A DNA stretch of 64,000 nucleotides from Salvia splendens. Its lineage: Eukaryota > Streptophyta > Magnoliopsida > Lamiales > Lamiaceae. The translations under genes and the position numbers were made by a program. Below the pieces are notes generated by a model, which saw only the letters and a program-made list of their open reading frames with translations, did no database searches and had not been told where the DNA came from. Each line of letters begins with the position of its first letter. The first letter of the stretch is position 1. The stretch spans positions 1,922,001 to 1,986,000 of the forward strand of contig NC_056046.1 in NCBI RefSeq assembly GCF_004379255.2, given 5' to 3'. Below, one piece after another: positions 21,620 through 33,063 of this stretch.

Positions 21620-21910
21620 TGATACGACCCTACGTCGTATCCCCTTTCTCCGGCGTCCTAGCGAAGGATCGGCGGTAGCAAGAACCGGCTGTGCGCGGGA
21701 GTTCCTCTCCGTCGGGCAGCACGAGATCTTAGCAAAAGATAATTCTCAACACGTTTGTTGGGCAAAAGATTGATTTTCATTCATTCATTCATTGATTGCA
21801 TAAAATGATAACAATCTATCCTATTTATAATACTAAACCCTAACTAACAAGAAAGATTTGGTGAATCAAAGATTACTAAATAATTGTTCCTAAGATATGG
21901 GATCGTATAA
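21620..21910 (-). repeat. 5' LTR of the KRI1-bearing element
   Basis: This LTR is 291 bp. It ends TATAA instead of TATCA at the right edge and has a 6-bp difference (GTTGGGCAAA) relative to the partner LTR. Confidence 0.86.
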
Positions 21911-22600
21911 CTCTCTCACCGCTCTCCTTTTCATCATCATTGGTATAAATTCCTTGCTATTATTAATTTTAATGTTTGGTATTAATTCATTGACATTGTT
22001 AACGCTGGTTCGGAAATCAACCATTGATGTTGATTTTGGGCCAATCCAAAATCGACAACTAGCCAGTCCATTAATAATACTCCCTCCGGCCTATAAAAAT
22101 ATGTCAGTTAGGGTTGGCACCAAGGTGTTGGATGAACCGTAACTGCAAATACCAACTATTTTGTCTAGTTATAGTTCCAGTCCTTAATTTTTGGTCCGTG
22201 AATCATAGGTTTAGCCAATTAATTAGATCTCTAAATTATAGCATAACTTAATACTTTAGTCCAAATCATATCGAGACAAAATCTCTGAACTACGGCCAAC
22301 TAAAATAATCTTAATTGTGCAAACATTCTCAAGCATATTTTGTACTCCCAAAATTTATTTTATTTTATTTCTACTTTGATGTCTCATGTAGTATTTGATA
22401 AATATTCGTTTAAATTTTTCGATGGAAATGTTTATTTTTTAAGAACATCAATGTCTTGATAATAATCTAGACGTGTGTGTTCCTTGAAAAAACTGTTGGG
22501 AAAAGTGGTGATAATTATCGCATAGTATCAAAAATAAATTGATACTTGCACAACGGAGCAGGATAATTCTTTTCCCTCTTGCTGGATTAAATAATGGGAC
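21911..22600. other. Intergenic DNA with a one-sided MITE fragment
   Basis: CTCCCTCCGGCCTATAAAAATATGTCAG at about 22081 looks like one end of a Stowaway-type element, but no matching right end was found. The remainder is AT-rich without recognisable coding sequence. Confidence 0.4.
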
Positions 22601-23214
22601 TGTAATAATGGAGTGCTCATTTCAGTTGGAAGAAGCTCGGCTAGAAAGGAGTTCGGTAAGCTCGGCTTACCGAGCTGGAACTAGCCTGGAACTAGCCGAG
22701 AAGAAGAAGAAGGCAGAAGTCGGTAAGCTCAGCGGTAAAGAAGCTCGGTATGGAAGCTCGGTATGGAAGCTCGGTAAGGAAGCTCGGCGTTGAGCTGGAA
22801 TGAGCCGAGAAGGAAGAGTTCGGTTGTAAGCCGAGAAGGAGTTCGGTATTGAGCCGAAGAAGGAGTTCGGTCTTGAACCGAGAAGGTAGAAGCAACCTAG
22901 CCGAACTAGCCGTTGGAGCAGCAGTTAGTTAGCTGAGATGTAGCGGTTATTCTTCTTGCTTTCTTGATTCTTCTGGTAGTTAGTTAGTAGCAGTTGCTAC
23001 GTGATTATGGAGCTTTAAATAGCTCACCGTGTATGTAGTTTAGAGTAGAGTTTAATCAATAAAGAGTTTTCCAGTTTTCTCTCCAAGATTATCATCTTCA
23101 ATACTCAAAGTGTGAGTGTGTGTGTGTTTCCTGCATTGTGTGATCTCATACAACAGTGAGTGTGTGTGTGATCTTATTGAGTGTGTGAAAGCCTTGTGTG
23201 CGTAAATCCCAACA
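22601..23214 (+). repeat. 5' LTR of Copia 2
   Basis: This LTR is 614 bp. A TATA-like TTTAAATAG occurs near 23015 and AATAAA at about 23060. A GGTAAGCTCGGCTTACC perfect hairpin lies near 22656. Confidence 0.93.
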
Positions 23215-23278
23215 AGTGGCGCCGTCTGTGGGAAAGGGATATTGAAGCTGATTTGCAGAGGATCAAACGGTTTCAGAG

Positions 23279-26200
23279 ATGGCAGCAAGGCTTGATGCAG
23301 AGAAGTTCACAGGCAAGAATGATTATGGCCTGTGGAAGATGAAGATGAAGGCGGTTTTAATTCAACAAGGCTTGGCGGCAGTTCTTGCAAAACCAGATGA
23401 GAAAGGAAAGGCTCCAGTGCTTGATGAAAAAGCTCAGGCAAAGATGGAGGAGATGCAGCTCAAGGCACATTCTGCAGTGATTCTGTGCCTTGGAGATAAG
23501 GTCTTGAGGGAAGTTCAAGAAGCCAAGACTGCGGTGGAGATCTTGGACAAGTTAGATGAAGTTTACTTGGCCAAATCCTTGGCTAACCGGCTGTATCTCA
23601 AGAAGAGGCTGTATGCCTATAGTTTTTCTGGAGATAGGTCCATCATTGAGCAGCTAGAGGAGTTCAACAAGATCATTGATGACCTGGGATCTGTTGATGT
23701 CAAGATCTCAGATGAGGATAAGGCCATTCTCACATTGAATGCCTTGCCTAGCTCGTATGACCAGCTAAGTGATGCAATTATCTATGGAAGAGATAAACCT
23801 ATCACCTATGCAGAAGTCTATTCAGCCTTGATGGCCAAAGAACTCCAGAAGACAGCCAACAGAGGCTCTGCAAGCTCCAATGTTCAAGCTGCAGAGGCCT
23901 TGAATGTGAAGAAGTTCAAGAAGCAGAACTTCAAGAAGAAGTTTGAGGGCCCTAAACCCTCAAGTTCAGATGCTCAGAAGGAAACCAGAGCTTGCTATTG
24001 GTGCAAGAAACCTGGACATTTGAAGAAAGATTGTCATGCATGGAAGAGAAAGATGGCCTCAGAGGGACACAATCAATCTGATTGTGTGGAGAGTGCTGAT
24101 CCCCCGGCTCAACTCATGAATATCAGTGATAGTGGGGTCAGTCATAGGTGGATTATGGACTCGGGGTGCAGCTTCCATATGTGCCCCAATAGAAGCTGGT
24201 TTCATGATCTTCAAGAAGCATCGGGTACGGTTGTTCTTGGTAATAACCACATTTGTCAGATCAAAGGAATAGGGAAGGTAAAGCTAAGCCTACAAGATGG
24301 CTCTATAAAGATCCTAACTGGGGTGAGGTATATTCCAGAAGTAAAGAGGAACCTCATCTCATTGGGAATGCTGGAACAGAAAGGGTTCACCATATTGATG
24401 AGTCAAGGAAAATTGTTTGTGAAATCTGGAGATGCAGTGATGATGGAGGCTGACAGAGAGCATATTCTCTATTATCTGAAGGCTAAGGCTGTTGATGGAG
24501 AAAGCAATGCAGTGTCAGATGATTCCATAATGCTATGGCACAAGAGATTGGGCCACCCAGCCGAAGGAAGCTTGAAAGAACTCATCAAGAAGGGTCTGAT
24601 CTCTGGAGATTTCAACAAGATGGACCCCTGTGAGCAATGTATACTTGGAAAGGCTAAGAAGGCACCCTATCCTACAGGTATTCACTCTTCTACAGCCCCT
24701 TTAGACTACATACATAGTGATCTTTGGGGGCCTTCACCGGTGTGTTCAATTGGTGGAGGAAAGTATTATCTAGCTATCATTGATGACTATACAAGGAAGT
24801 TGTGGGTATATATTCTTAAAGAAAAATCTGAAACACTCACAAAGTTCAAGATATGGTGTAAGGAGGTTGAGCTAGAGAAGGGTAGAAGTGTTAAATGCTT
24901 AAGGACAGACAATGGCCTAGAGTTCTTGTCTGCTGAGTTTGATCTGTTTTGTAAAGAGAAGGGTATGAAGAGGCACCGGACTGTTCCTGGTAATCCTCAG
25001 CAAAATGGTGTTGTGGAGAGGATGAATAGGACAATCCTAGAGAGGGTGAGGTGCCTACTTCTTGGGTCTGGTTTGAGCAGCAGATTCTGGGGTGAGGCTG
25101 TGTATACAGCAGCCTATCTCATCAATAAATGCCCATCTATTGCCCTGAAATCTGAAACTCCTGATTACATGTGGTATGGAGCTCACAGTGACTACTCAAA
25201 ATACAAGGTGTTTGGGTGTGCAGCCTATGCTCATGCTAGGCAAAGTAAGCTTGAAGCTAGGGCTCTGAAATGTATCTTGCTGGGGTATCAGAGAGGTGTT
25301 AAGGGGTATAGGCTCTGGTGTATTGAGCCCGGTAAGCAGAAGGTCTTGGTGAGTAGGGATGTGGTGTTCTTGGAGGATCAGATGCCATTCCTGAAAGATA
25401 AGCCGGACTCCAATGAAGATGAGGGTGATTTCTTCAAGGTGGAGCCTGTGGGGGTTGGCCTAGGAGCAGGTGGAGTCATTGACTCAGGGAGTGAGTCTGA
25501 TTCAGATAAAGAAGAGGCTCCAACTCAGGGCAACCAGGCTAGTGAGTCTATATCAGACTCTATCAGGGACTATCAGCTTGCAAGGGACAGAGTTAGAAGA
25601 GAAACAAGGCCACCAACAAAGTTCTCTGATGTTGTGTATTATGCTCTGTGTGCAGCTGAAGGTATTGATGGTGCAGATCCACTCACATATAAAGAAGCTA
25701 TGCAGAGTAAAGATAGAGAAAGATGGATTGAAGCCATGAATGAGGAAATAGAGTCTTTACTCAAGAACAAAACATGGATTTTGGTGGACAAATCCAAGCT
25801 GAATACAGATGGAAAGGAGAGGAAGCTGATCAGTTGCAAGTGGTTGTTTAAAAAGAAGGTAGAAACCACTGATAAAGACAGAATCAGGTTCAAGGCAAGG
25901 CTGGTGGCTAGAGGCTTTACACAGCAGGAGGGAATCGATTTCAATGAAGTGTTTGCACCTGTTGTGAAGCACACTTCGATTAGGATTCTATTGGCTGTGG
26001 TGAATCAGCTTGACTGGGAGCTACAACAGCTTGATGTGAAGACAGCCTTCCTCAATGGAGATCTAGAGGAAACTATCTTCATGGAACAGCCAGAGGGCTA
26101 TGTGAAGATTGGAGAAGAAGGCAAGGTGTGCCTGTTACAGAAAAGTCTTTATGGACTTAAGCAAAGTCCTAGACAGTGGAATAAGAAGTTTGATGCACAG

Positions 26201-27376
26201 ATGAAGAAGATTGGCTTCTCCTAGTCAGAATATGATGATTGCATCTACATCAAGAAGGCAGACAAGACTCCCATTGCCTACCTATTACTCTATGTGGATG
26301 ATATGCTACTTGCAGGGCCTTCTATGACAGAAATTCAGAAAGTTAAACAAGATCTGAAGTCAAGCTTTGAAATGAAGGATCTAGGAGAGTCAAGGAAGAT
26401 CCTAGGCATACATATTCAGAGAGATAGAGGCTGCAAGAAGCTGTGGATGCTGCAAACTAACTATATTGAGAAAGTTTTGCAGAGATTCAAAATGGAAAAT
26501 GCAAAAGCTGCATCAACTCCTCTGTCCCAGAGTTTTAAGCTATCAAAGGAACAAGCCCCTAAAACTAAGCAAGAGGCTGATGAGATGGAGGCTATCCCTT
26601 ATGCTAGTGTGGTTGGAAGTGTTATGTACACTATGATTTGTACAAGACCAGATTTGGCTCATGCTATCTCAGTGACTAGCAGATACATGGCAGACCCGGG
26701 GAAGGAGCATTGGAATGCTCTTAAGTGGATATTGAGGTACATGAAGTCAACTAAGGACTGGGGGATTGTGTTCAATGGCTGGGAAGGTGAATCTGAGGAG
26801 GTTGTGCAGGGCTATTGTGATGCAGACTATGCTGCAAACCTGGACAACAGAAAGTCCCAAACAGGTTATCTTTTCACCATGTTTGGAACTGTAATCAGCT
26901 GGAAGTCAGGGTTGCAAAGTGTTGTTGCTCTCTCAACAACAGAATCAGAGTATATAGCTCTCACTGCAGCTGTACAGGAGAGTTTTTGGATTCAGGGAGT
27001 GATTTCTGACTTTGGTTTTGACCAAAAGACAATGGTGATTCATTGTGACAGCAGCTCAGCTATGTGCTTGGCTAAACATCCGGGTTTTCATGAAAGGAGC
27101 AAGCACATAGACATAAAGTTGCATTTCATTAGAGATGAGATTGAAAAGGGGAGAGTGAAGGTGATTAAGATTAACACCTTGCACAATCCGGCTGACATGC
27201 TAACAAAGTCTCTAGGTAGAGACAAGTTTGATCATTGCAAGAAATGGATCAATGTTTGTGCAAGAACTGAGATGAGCCCTCAGGTGGAGAATTGTAATAA
27301 TGGAGTGCTCATTTCAGTTGGAAGAAGCTCGGCTAGAAAGGAGTTCGGTAAGCTCGGCTTACCGAGCTGGAACTAG
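23279..27376 (+). pseudogene. Copia Gag-Pol polyprotein 2 with a single nonsense codon
   Basis: The frame is open from ATG 23279 to TAG 26222-26224, then continues in the same frame to 27376, about 1365 codons in all. Gag has a zinc knuckle CYWCKKPGHLKKDC at 239-252; the protease DSGCSFHMC is at about 293. The integrase (RTDNGLEF, PQQNGVVERMNRT), reverse transcriptase (YVDDM at 1005) and RNase H (ALSTTESEYIAL) follow. The TAG falls in the reverse transcriptase about 22 codons before YVDD. In the related elements here this place reads through into S-(E/F/Y)-DSC-type sequence. The frame lacks a stop before the 3' LTR and runs 28 codons into it. Unless the TAG is suppressed, pol is truncated. 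Confidence 0.93.
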
Positions 27377-27906
27377 CCTGGAACTAGCCGAGAAGAAGAA
27401 GAAGGCAGAAGTCGGTAAGCTCAGCGGTAAAGAAGCTCGGTATGGAAGCTCGGTATGGAAGCTCGGTAAGGAAGCTCGGCGTTGAGCTGGAATGAGCCGA
27501 GAAGGAAGAGTTCGGTTGTAAGCCGAGAAGGAGTTCGGTATTGAGCCGAAGAAGGAGTTCGGTCTTGAACCGAGAAGGTAGAAGCAACCTAGCCGAACTA
27601 GCCGTTGGAGCAGCAGTTAGTTAGCTGAGATGTAGCGGTTATTCTTCTTGCTTTCTTGATTCTTCTGGTAGTTAGTTAGTAGCAGTTGCTACGTGATTAT
27701 GGAGCTTTAAATAGCTCACCGTGTATGTAGTTTAGAGTAGAGTTTAATCAATAAAGAGTTTTCCAGTTTTCTCTCCAAGATTATCATCTTCAATACTCAA
27801 AGTGTGAGTGTGTGTGTGTTTCCTGCATTGTGTGATCTCATACAACAGTGAGTGTGTGTGTGATCTTATTGAGTGTGTGAAAGCCTTGTGTGCGTAAATC
27901 CCAACA
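27293..27906 (+). repeat. 3' LTR of Copia 2
   Basis: This LTR is 614 bp and appears identical to the 5' LTR. It also encodes the last 28 codons of the polyprotein frame. Confidence 0.93.
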
Positions 27907-28470
27907 GGGACCAAACCAAGAAAACAAATTTGGTGCAGAATAAAAGTGAGACGAGAAAAAACCACGAGACTGAAGTCTAAATCTTCCACTATGTATATAG
28001 TAGGCTTACAAATTCTCCCTACACCCTATAAGGGAAATACAAATCTCAGGTTTAATAACTTGGAATACACATGAAAGGAGTGAGCTACAATTTTAAGGGA
28101 GATAGGAATTTTTCCTCACTTTTTCTTCTCTCAAAATGCACTCACCGAAACTCGCTCTTGCTCTCTCTCACAAGCTGCTATCATTCTCAGCTCTTGCACT
28201 CTCTTCTTCAGCAGAAATGAGCTCTATTTATAGAGCAATTGAGCAGCATTTTTCCACTCCTATAGCCACCCTCTATGACCGCAATATTTGAAGAAGGATA
28301 CCATGGGTGGGTGGACTTATGTAGTGTGAATACTGCTATATCCATCTTGTTGCATTTATTGCAACAATCTTCACCAATCTTTTATGGTCAAAGATGGTCG
28401 CTTCCACATGGGGTGGCAATACTCAACAAAAACTAACAATCAGAAATAAATTTTTTTAAGTCTTTATCCA
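27907..28470 (-). repeat. Probable LTR remnant of another retroelement, minus strand
   Basis: Read on the minus strand this has a promoter-like CTCTATAAATAGAGCTC near 28220-28235. It then continues through leader-like sequence to TTCTTGGTTTGGTCCC at the insertion site of Copia 2. That is how a Copia LTR R-U5 would look. No second LTR or coding region was found, and no exact ends could be fixed. Confidence 0.35.
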
Positions 28471-28834
28471 ATATGAGATAGCAAAGTAGAAAATTAATTA
28501 AAAAATAGACTTATAAAAGTCACAATTTACCACATCAATGATCCGTTATTAAGACATTACATCATATAATGCTTGAAGCTCTCAAAATTTAGATTTTTTA
28601 TTACTTAGTTATGTTCATAGTATGTACATTTTAGTAATTTTAAGAGAAAGTCACGCAAGCACTTATATTGAAAAACCACAAAGGGCGAAGTACCACGCGC
28701 ATACTTCATGCTCTTGAGTTATAACTCAATCATCAAAAATGATGATTTTTGGTTTGAAAATTGTGAAAAAAAATTGAAACATAGATTGGTAGAAATTGGG
28801 AACATTTTGATTTTATGAGAAAAAGCTCTAGTGC

Positions 28835-28926
28835 TACGATTCAATTAAAAGTTAGTTCAAATGTTGTTGGAAGTCCACTCTACGATTCAATTAAAAGTTA
28901 GTTCAAATGTTGTTGGAAGTCCACTC
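28835..28926. repeat. 46-bp tandem duplication
   Basis: TACGATTCAATTAAAAGTTA...GGAAGTCCACTC occurs twice in succession (first unit 28835-28880, second 28881-28926) with no differences seen. It directly precedes the TRIM pair. Confidence 0.85.
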
Positions 28927-28934
28927 TGGGAGAG

Positions 28935-29439
28935 TGATACAGACCAAACGGGAGAACTCATCCCAAAAGAATAGCCTGTTAGGAGAGAGAGCTCATTTAG
29001 TCTATATACCCCACATCAGTTGTTCTCACAACCGATGTGGAAATTGAGTCCGTAACATTAGACCCTCCTTTAATGGCCAACGTCCTCGTTGGTCACGGCC
29101 ACGTTAGTCACGGCTGGTTCTTTGCCAGGCCACCACTCCGTGGGCAACCACTCCGAGTTCTTTTTGGTCACGACCACGTTGGTCACGGGGATTCTTTGCC
29201 GGCCACCACTCCGTGGGTCACCACTCCGAGCGGCCCCAAACGTACTCGTTGGTCACAGCGAGTTCGTTGCCCGGCCACCACTCCGAGCCGCTTGGGCTCT
29301 CAATGAAAGCACCAATTGATACAGACCAGATGGGAGAACTCATCCCAAAAGACTAGCATGTTAGGAGAGAGCGCTCATTTAGCCTATATACCCCACATCA
29401 GTTGTTCTCACAGCCGATGTGGAAATTGAGTCTGTAACA
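28935..29439 (-). mobile_element. TRIM-like miniature LTR element 1
   Basis: Terminal direct repeats of 123 bp (28935-29057 and 29317-29439; TGATACAGACC...GTCCGTAACA) flank about 260 bp. On the minus strand the right repeat is followed immediately by ATTGGTGCTTTCATTGAGAG, a primer-binding-like site. The interior has repeats of GTTGGTCACGGCCACG and CGGCCACCACTCCGTGGG. No coding sequence is present. Such terminal repeat retrotransposons in miniature are non-autonomous LTR elements. Confidence 0.75.
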
Positions 29440-29441
29440 TT

Positions 29442-29921
29442 TGATACAGACTAAACAGGAGAACTCATCCCAAAAGACTAGCATGTTAGGAGAGAGACTC
29501 CATTTAGTCTATATACCCCACAGCAGTTGTTCTTACAACCGATGTGGGAATTGAGTCCGTAACATTCGACCCTCCTTTAAGGGCCAACGTCCTCGTTGGT
29601 CACGGCCACGTTGGTCACGGCTGGTTCTTTGCCAGACCACCACTCCGTGGGCCACCACTCCTAGTTCTCGTTGGTCACGGCCACGTTGGTCACAACAGAT
29701 TCTTTGCCCGGCCACCACTCCGTGGGTCACCACTCCGAGCGGCCCCAAACGTACTCGTTGGTCACGGTGAGTGTCTTGGGCTCTCAATGAAAGCACCAAT
29801 TGATACAGACCAAACGGGAGAACTCATCCTAAAAGACTAGCCTGTTAGAAGAGAGCTCATTTAGTCTATATACCCCACATCAGTTGTTCTCACAACCGAT
29901 GTGGGAATTGAGTCCGTAACA
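29442..29921 (-). mobile_element. TRIM-like miniature LTR element 2, adjacent to element 1
   Basis: This has the same structure: terminal repeats 29442-29564 and 29801-29921, interior 29565-29800, and a primer-like site abutting the right repeat. It is separated from element 1 by two bases (TT). No matching 5-bp duplications were found around either copy or around the pair. Confidence 0.75.
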
Positions 29922-29944
29922 TGGACATATATAAGAAAAGTGAT

Positions 29945-31540
29945 GACATGGGAAGACGGGAGGACTTCGGAAGACTCTGATAGAAGAGTGGATGGCGCAA
30001 GGCTATCTAGGCTCGGATAGTGGAAATGGTGCAGCGGAACTCAAAGGGCGAGAGAACTTGAGAAATTTAGCAATGCGTTGTTTGTTTCAAGACATTGAGA
30101 AAAGTGAGTCGGGGGAGCAGATAGAATGGTGTAAACTGCATGATATAGTACATGATTTTGCTCTGTCTCTTAGGAAGAATGATGACAAGGAGAGAAGTTG
30201 TCAAGTTTGTGATTCTTCATTGGTTTCTCATGTCCAAGTATATCGGAGCCTACTGTGGGACTAATGTGGTGATAAAAGAGACGGAATTTTTCAAGTTTGT
30301 GATTGCATGAAAAGTCTTAGGGTGTTAAGAATTGTGAGTAGCCGTTCGTTGGGATTCACTTGAGATGGTTGGACATTAGGTTGATTACATTATCAAAGGA
30401 TGACCTCGAAATCATATGCAGGCTTTATTTCTTGCAATCTCTTCTCTTATTATGGTGCGAGCTGACAGAGATACCACAACAAATTTGGAGTTTGAATCAG
30501 TTAAGACGACTCGACTTAAGTTGGAATAGAGAATTAAAGGAGTTATCAGAGAGCATGGGCAGTTTGGTTGAATTGCGAACTCTTTCCTTAGAAAGCTGCT
30601 CTCTAAAAGTGATTTGCAGAGGAATTGGGAATTTGGTGCAGTTAAGACAACTTGACTTAAGTAGGAATAGAGAATTAAAGGAGTTACCAGAGAGCATGGG
30701 CAGTTTGGTTGAACTGCAAACCTTGAAGATTGAAAGAACTGATATCAACTATCTGCCTCAAGCATTAGGTGAGTTGAGTAATCTCCACACACTGGAACTG
30801 TGTCCATTCAAAGTAGGAAGTCAATACAACAAGTTGGGATTACTGAAAAAGTTATACCGTCGTCTTATTGTATCTCTACATTTGAAAATCTACTTGAGTA
30901 GTATGAGTGAAAAGGTGGACTTGGTTGAGGATGCTCGACAAGCACAATTAAAAACACTCCTTCAAGAACTCGAAACACTTGAAATATCTTTCGAGAGTGA
31001 GATGAATGAAATGGAGCAGTCATCAATCTGGATGGAGGTGGTAGGAGGTCTTGTGCCCCATTACAAGTTGAAAGAATTGGCAATCTATGGATATGAGGGC
31101 TCCAGGCTTCCTCATTGGATGTCATCACCCCTCAACTTTATAAAACAGATCCGTTTGGGTATTTTGAGTGAGGTGTCATCATCTGCTCCAAATGGGAGGA
31201 GTGGGAGGACATAACGGAGGAAGAAGAAGAATCTGCGGCCGTCTCCATCATGCCATGTCTCACTGGGTTGAATATCAAATCATGTGAGAGTTTGGAGGAA
31301 GAAGAAGAAGAAGAATCTGCGGCCATCTCCATCATGCCATGTCTCACTGAGTTGACTATCCATTGGTGTGGGAGTTTGAAGAAGCTACCGCATCGCCTGC
31401 TGCGTAAGGTCTCCTCGTCTTTGCTGTTGTTGGATACCAGATATTCATCAGAGCTAGTAAAAACATACGGAGAGGACAAGGAAGGTTCAGCTTGGAGATC
31501 CATATCCCAACATAATCCCCAACTTAATATTCGCCTATAG
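29945..31540 (+). pseudogene. Truncated NLR (CC-NB-LRR) disease-resistance pseudogene
   Basis: Homology begins inside the end of the NB-ARC domain (LIEEWMAQGYL, then the MHD-like KLHDIVHDFALSL at about 30130-30180). There is no P-loop or coiled-coil upstream; the TRIM element ends only about 20 bp before. A stop at 30262 and another before 30360 break the frame. Leucine-rich repeats follow at 30360-31214 (for example IWSLNQLRRLDLSWNRELKE, MGSLVELQTL). Near 31170 a further shift is needed to continue to the C-terminal repeats (KWEEWEDI ... LTELTIHWCGSLKKLP) ending at 31540. Two near-identical stretches around 31216 and 31300 (EESAA(V/I)SIMPCLT) are an internal duplication. NLRs sense pathogen effectors; this one cannot encode a full receptor. 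Confidence 0.88.
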
Positions 31541-32689
31541 GTCTAATGCAGATATTTTTTTGTCTTTTTATTTGTTTACCTTTTTTGAGATTGAATTTGG
31601 GATTCTAATATGTATTTTTCTTCTTTTGTCGTAAATTTTTATTTGACGGATACTCTTTTTCCTTCATGGCCATGGAGGTGTTAATGAGGTCCGGCCTTTG
31701 AGTGATCATTATGTGGTCTCCAAGGTTTATTTAGGTTTGTTTTTAGTGACCTAATCATTTGGCTTTTTTAATTGTGTAAATAATATACTCCTATTTAGTA
31801 AAGCTTATTGGCGACTCAAAACTTTATACCTTCTCTCTCAATCTCTGAATACATGGAGTGAAACTCGATTGCTTAAATATAGATATTAAATGATCCATTT
31901 CTGCTTCGTGTTGAAAAAGAAAGAAGAATGAAGAAAATAGGTAAATGGAAGAAAAGAAACTAATCATATAGAAGAAACGCACTTCAAAGAAATTAACTAA
32001 CAACTTCACTAAACGCTGAAAGTTGAGTTAGCGATACACTAACATCTATTTAATCAAAGCATAGCATCACATTTAATATTATATTTAGTGTGTGTGCACT
32101 CAACAATTTGTCAATAAACAAGTAACTAAAAATTGGATGGTTCAAATTTAAAATATAAAATCATTCTTGATTGTAAAATTTACTTATAATTTAATCGAAA
32201 TAGATCTATGTTCCATTTTAATTTATAAATTACTACACATATATTAATAATCATAAAATATTTTGAAAACTTTCCTTTTTTTTAAATGTGCTCTATTTTT
32301 CATGGACAACCAAAAATGACAAATATGCTCTATTTTTCGTGGACGGAGGGTGTACATGCAAATGTGCTTTATTTTTCGTGGACAATCAAAAATGGCAAAT
32401 GTGCTCTATTTAACCGGATTAGCTAGTTCGCAGTCTGAAATAAGATTACTTATGGTTTGAGTCGAAAATTTGTAAGTCAATCAAATTTTATTTCGGTTAG
32501 TCCGTAATTTGAGTAAAGTTAACTTAAAATTTAATGGGTTAACTCGATTGATTCTTTATGTATGTATATTTTATTATTAGGATTTAGGAACCATTTATTA
32601 AAATGTTTGGAAATCAGTCTCTTACTATAAAATTTAACATTATATATACATAATTAAAAAAGGATTGGAACTCGCCTAAAATCTTAATA
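31541..32689. other. AT-rich intergenic DNA with MITE-like fragments
   Basis: Between about 32280 and 32415 the phrase GTGCT(C/T)TATTTTTC(A/G)TGGACAA recurs three to four times with one GACGGAGGGTGTA. These are pieces of the element type seen at 61033-61287. No intact element or gene was recognised. Confidence 0.45.
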
Positions 32690-33063
32690 TAAAACAACAC
32701 ATATAAGGCCAAAAATCAAGCCCAAAAGCCCCATTAAAATAACGGCCCGGAATAGTGTGTTGCTGTTGTACACCAATCTGTTCAAAAATTGGGCTTTATC
32801 AACGGCCCAAAGGGGAAAACTCTTGTCGGCATTTCGACAAACATTGTATGGCCTTATTAAACAATACTCATTCACAAAATGCTTCTGGGACATTTCGTCG
32901 AACTGATTGTACGCATAACAAAATTATGTTCCTTGAATATGAATCACAGATGCATTTCAGTCGGTTAATGGGCAGAAGGGATATAAATTTATTTGAAATA
33001 ATTTCTTCTTGGCATTTTGCCGAAAACGTTGGGGATATAGCATGAACATATAAAATTCAAGGT
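32690..33063. repeat. Dispersed GGCCCA-rich repeat, copy 3
   Basis: This carries the same landmarks as 12200-12520 (CCCAAAAGCCCCATTAAAAT, TGTGTTGCTGTTGTACACCA, AAAATTATGTTCCTTGAA). It continues into the CTTCTTGGCATTTTGCCG block also found at 13158. It is cut off by Copia 3. Confidence 0.75.

Larger units (their letters stand above)
19899..21910 (-). mobile_element. Non-autonomous Gypsy-like LTR retrotransposon carrying a KRI1-like host fragment
   Basis: LTRs are at 19899-20183 and 21620-21910 with target duplication CTCTC (19894-19898 and 21911-21915). On the minus strand, TCTGGTGCTTTCATCCTG follows the 5' LTR as primer-binding-like site, and ACCGTGGGGGAGT precedes the 3' LTR. As in the 6666-9220 element, the tract follows a HLEDK-coding footprint in another frame (20117-20359). 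There is no pol region; the only long ORF is 20226-21593. The LTRs differ by a small indel near 20033/21756 and by a C to A change at the last LTR position (21909), so this element is somewhat older than Copia 1. Confidence 0.88.
22601..27906 (+). mobile_element. Full-length Copia (Tork/Tnt1-like) LTR retrotransposon 2
   Basis: Two 614-bp LTRs (22601-23214 and 27293-27906), identical by eye, are flanked by target duplications GGGAC (22596-22600 and 27907-27911). The primer site AGTGGCGCCGTCTGTGGGA begins right after the 5' LTR, and AGGTGGAGAAT precedes the 3' LTR. The coding region has one in-frame stop (see the CDS). The U3 region has many GAGTTCGGT/AAGCTCGGT units, and U5 has a TG-rich stretch (TGTGAGTGTGTGTGTG). 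Confidence 0.95.

Noticed and set aside
22692..22895. 67-codon minus-strand ORF repeated at 27384-27587
   Set aside because: It is the TTCGG array of the Copia 2 LTRs translated in reverse.
29533..29840. Overlapping ORFs of 88-98 codons inside the TRIM interiors
   Set aside because: They arise from GTTGGTCACGGCCACG repeats and are not conserved in frame between the two interiors.
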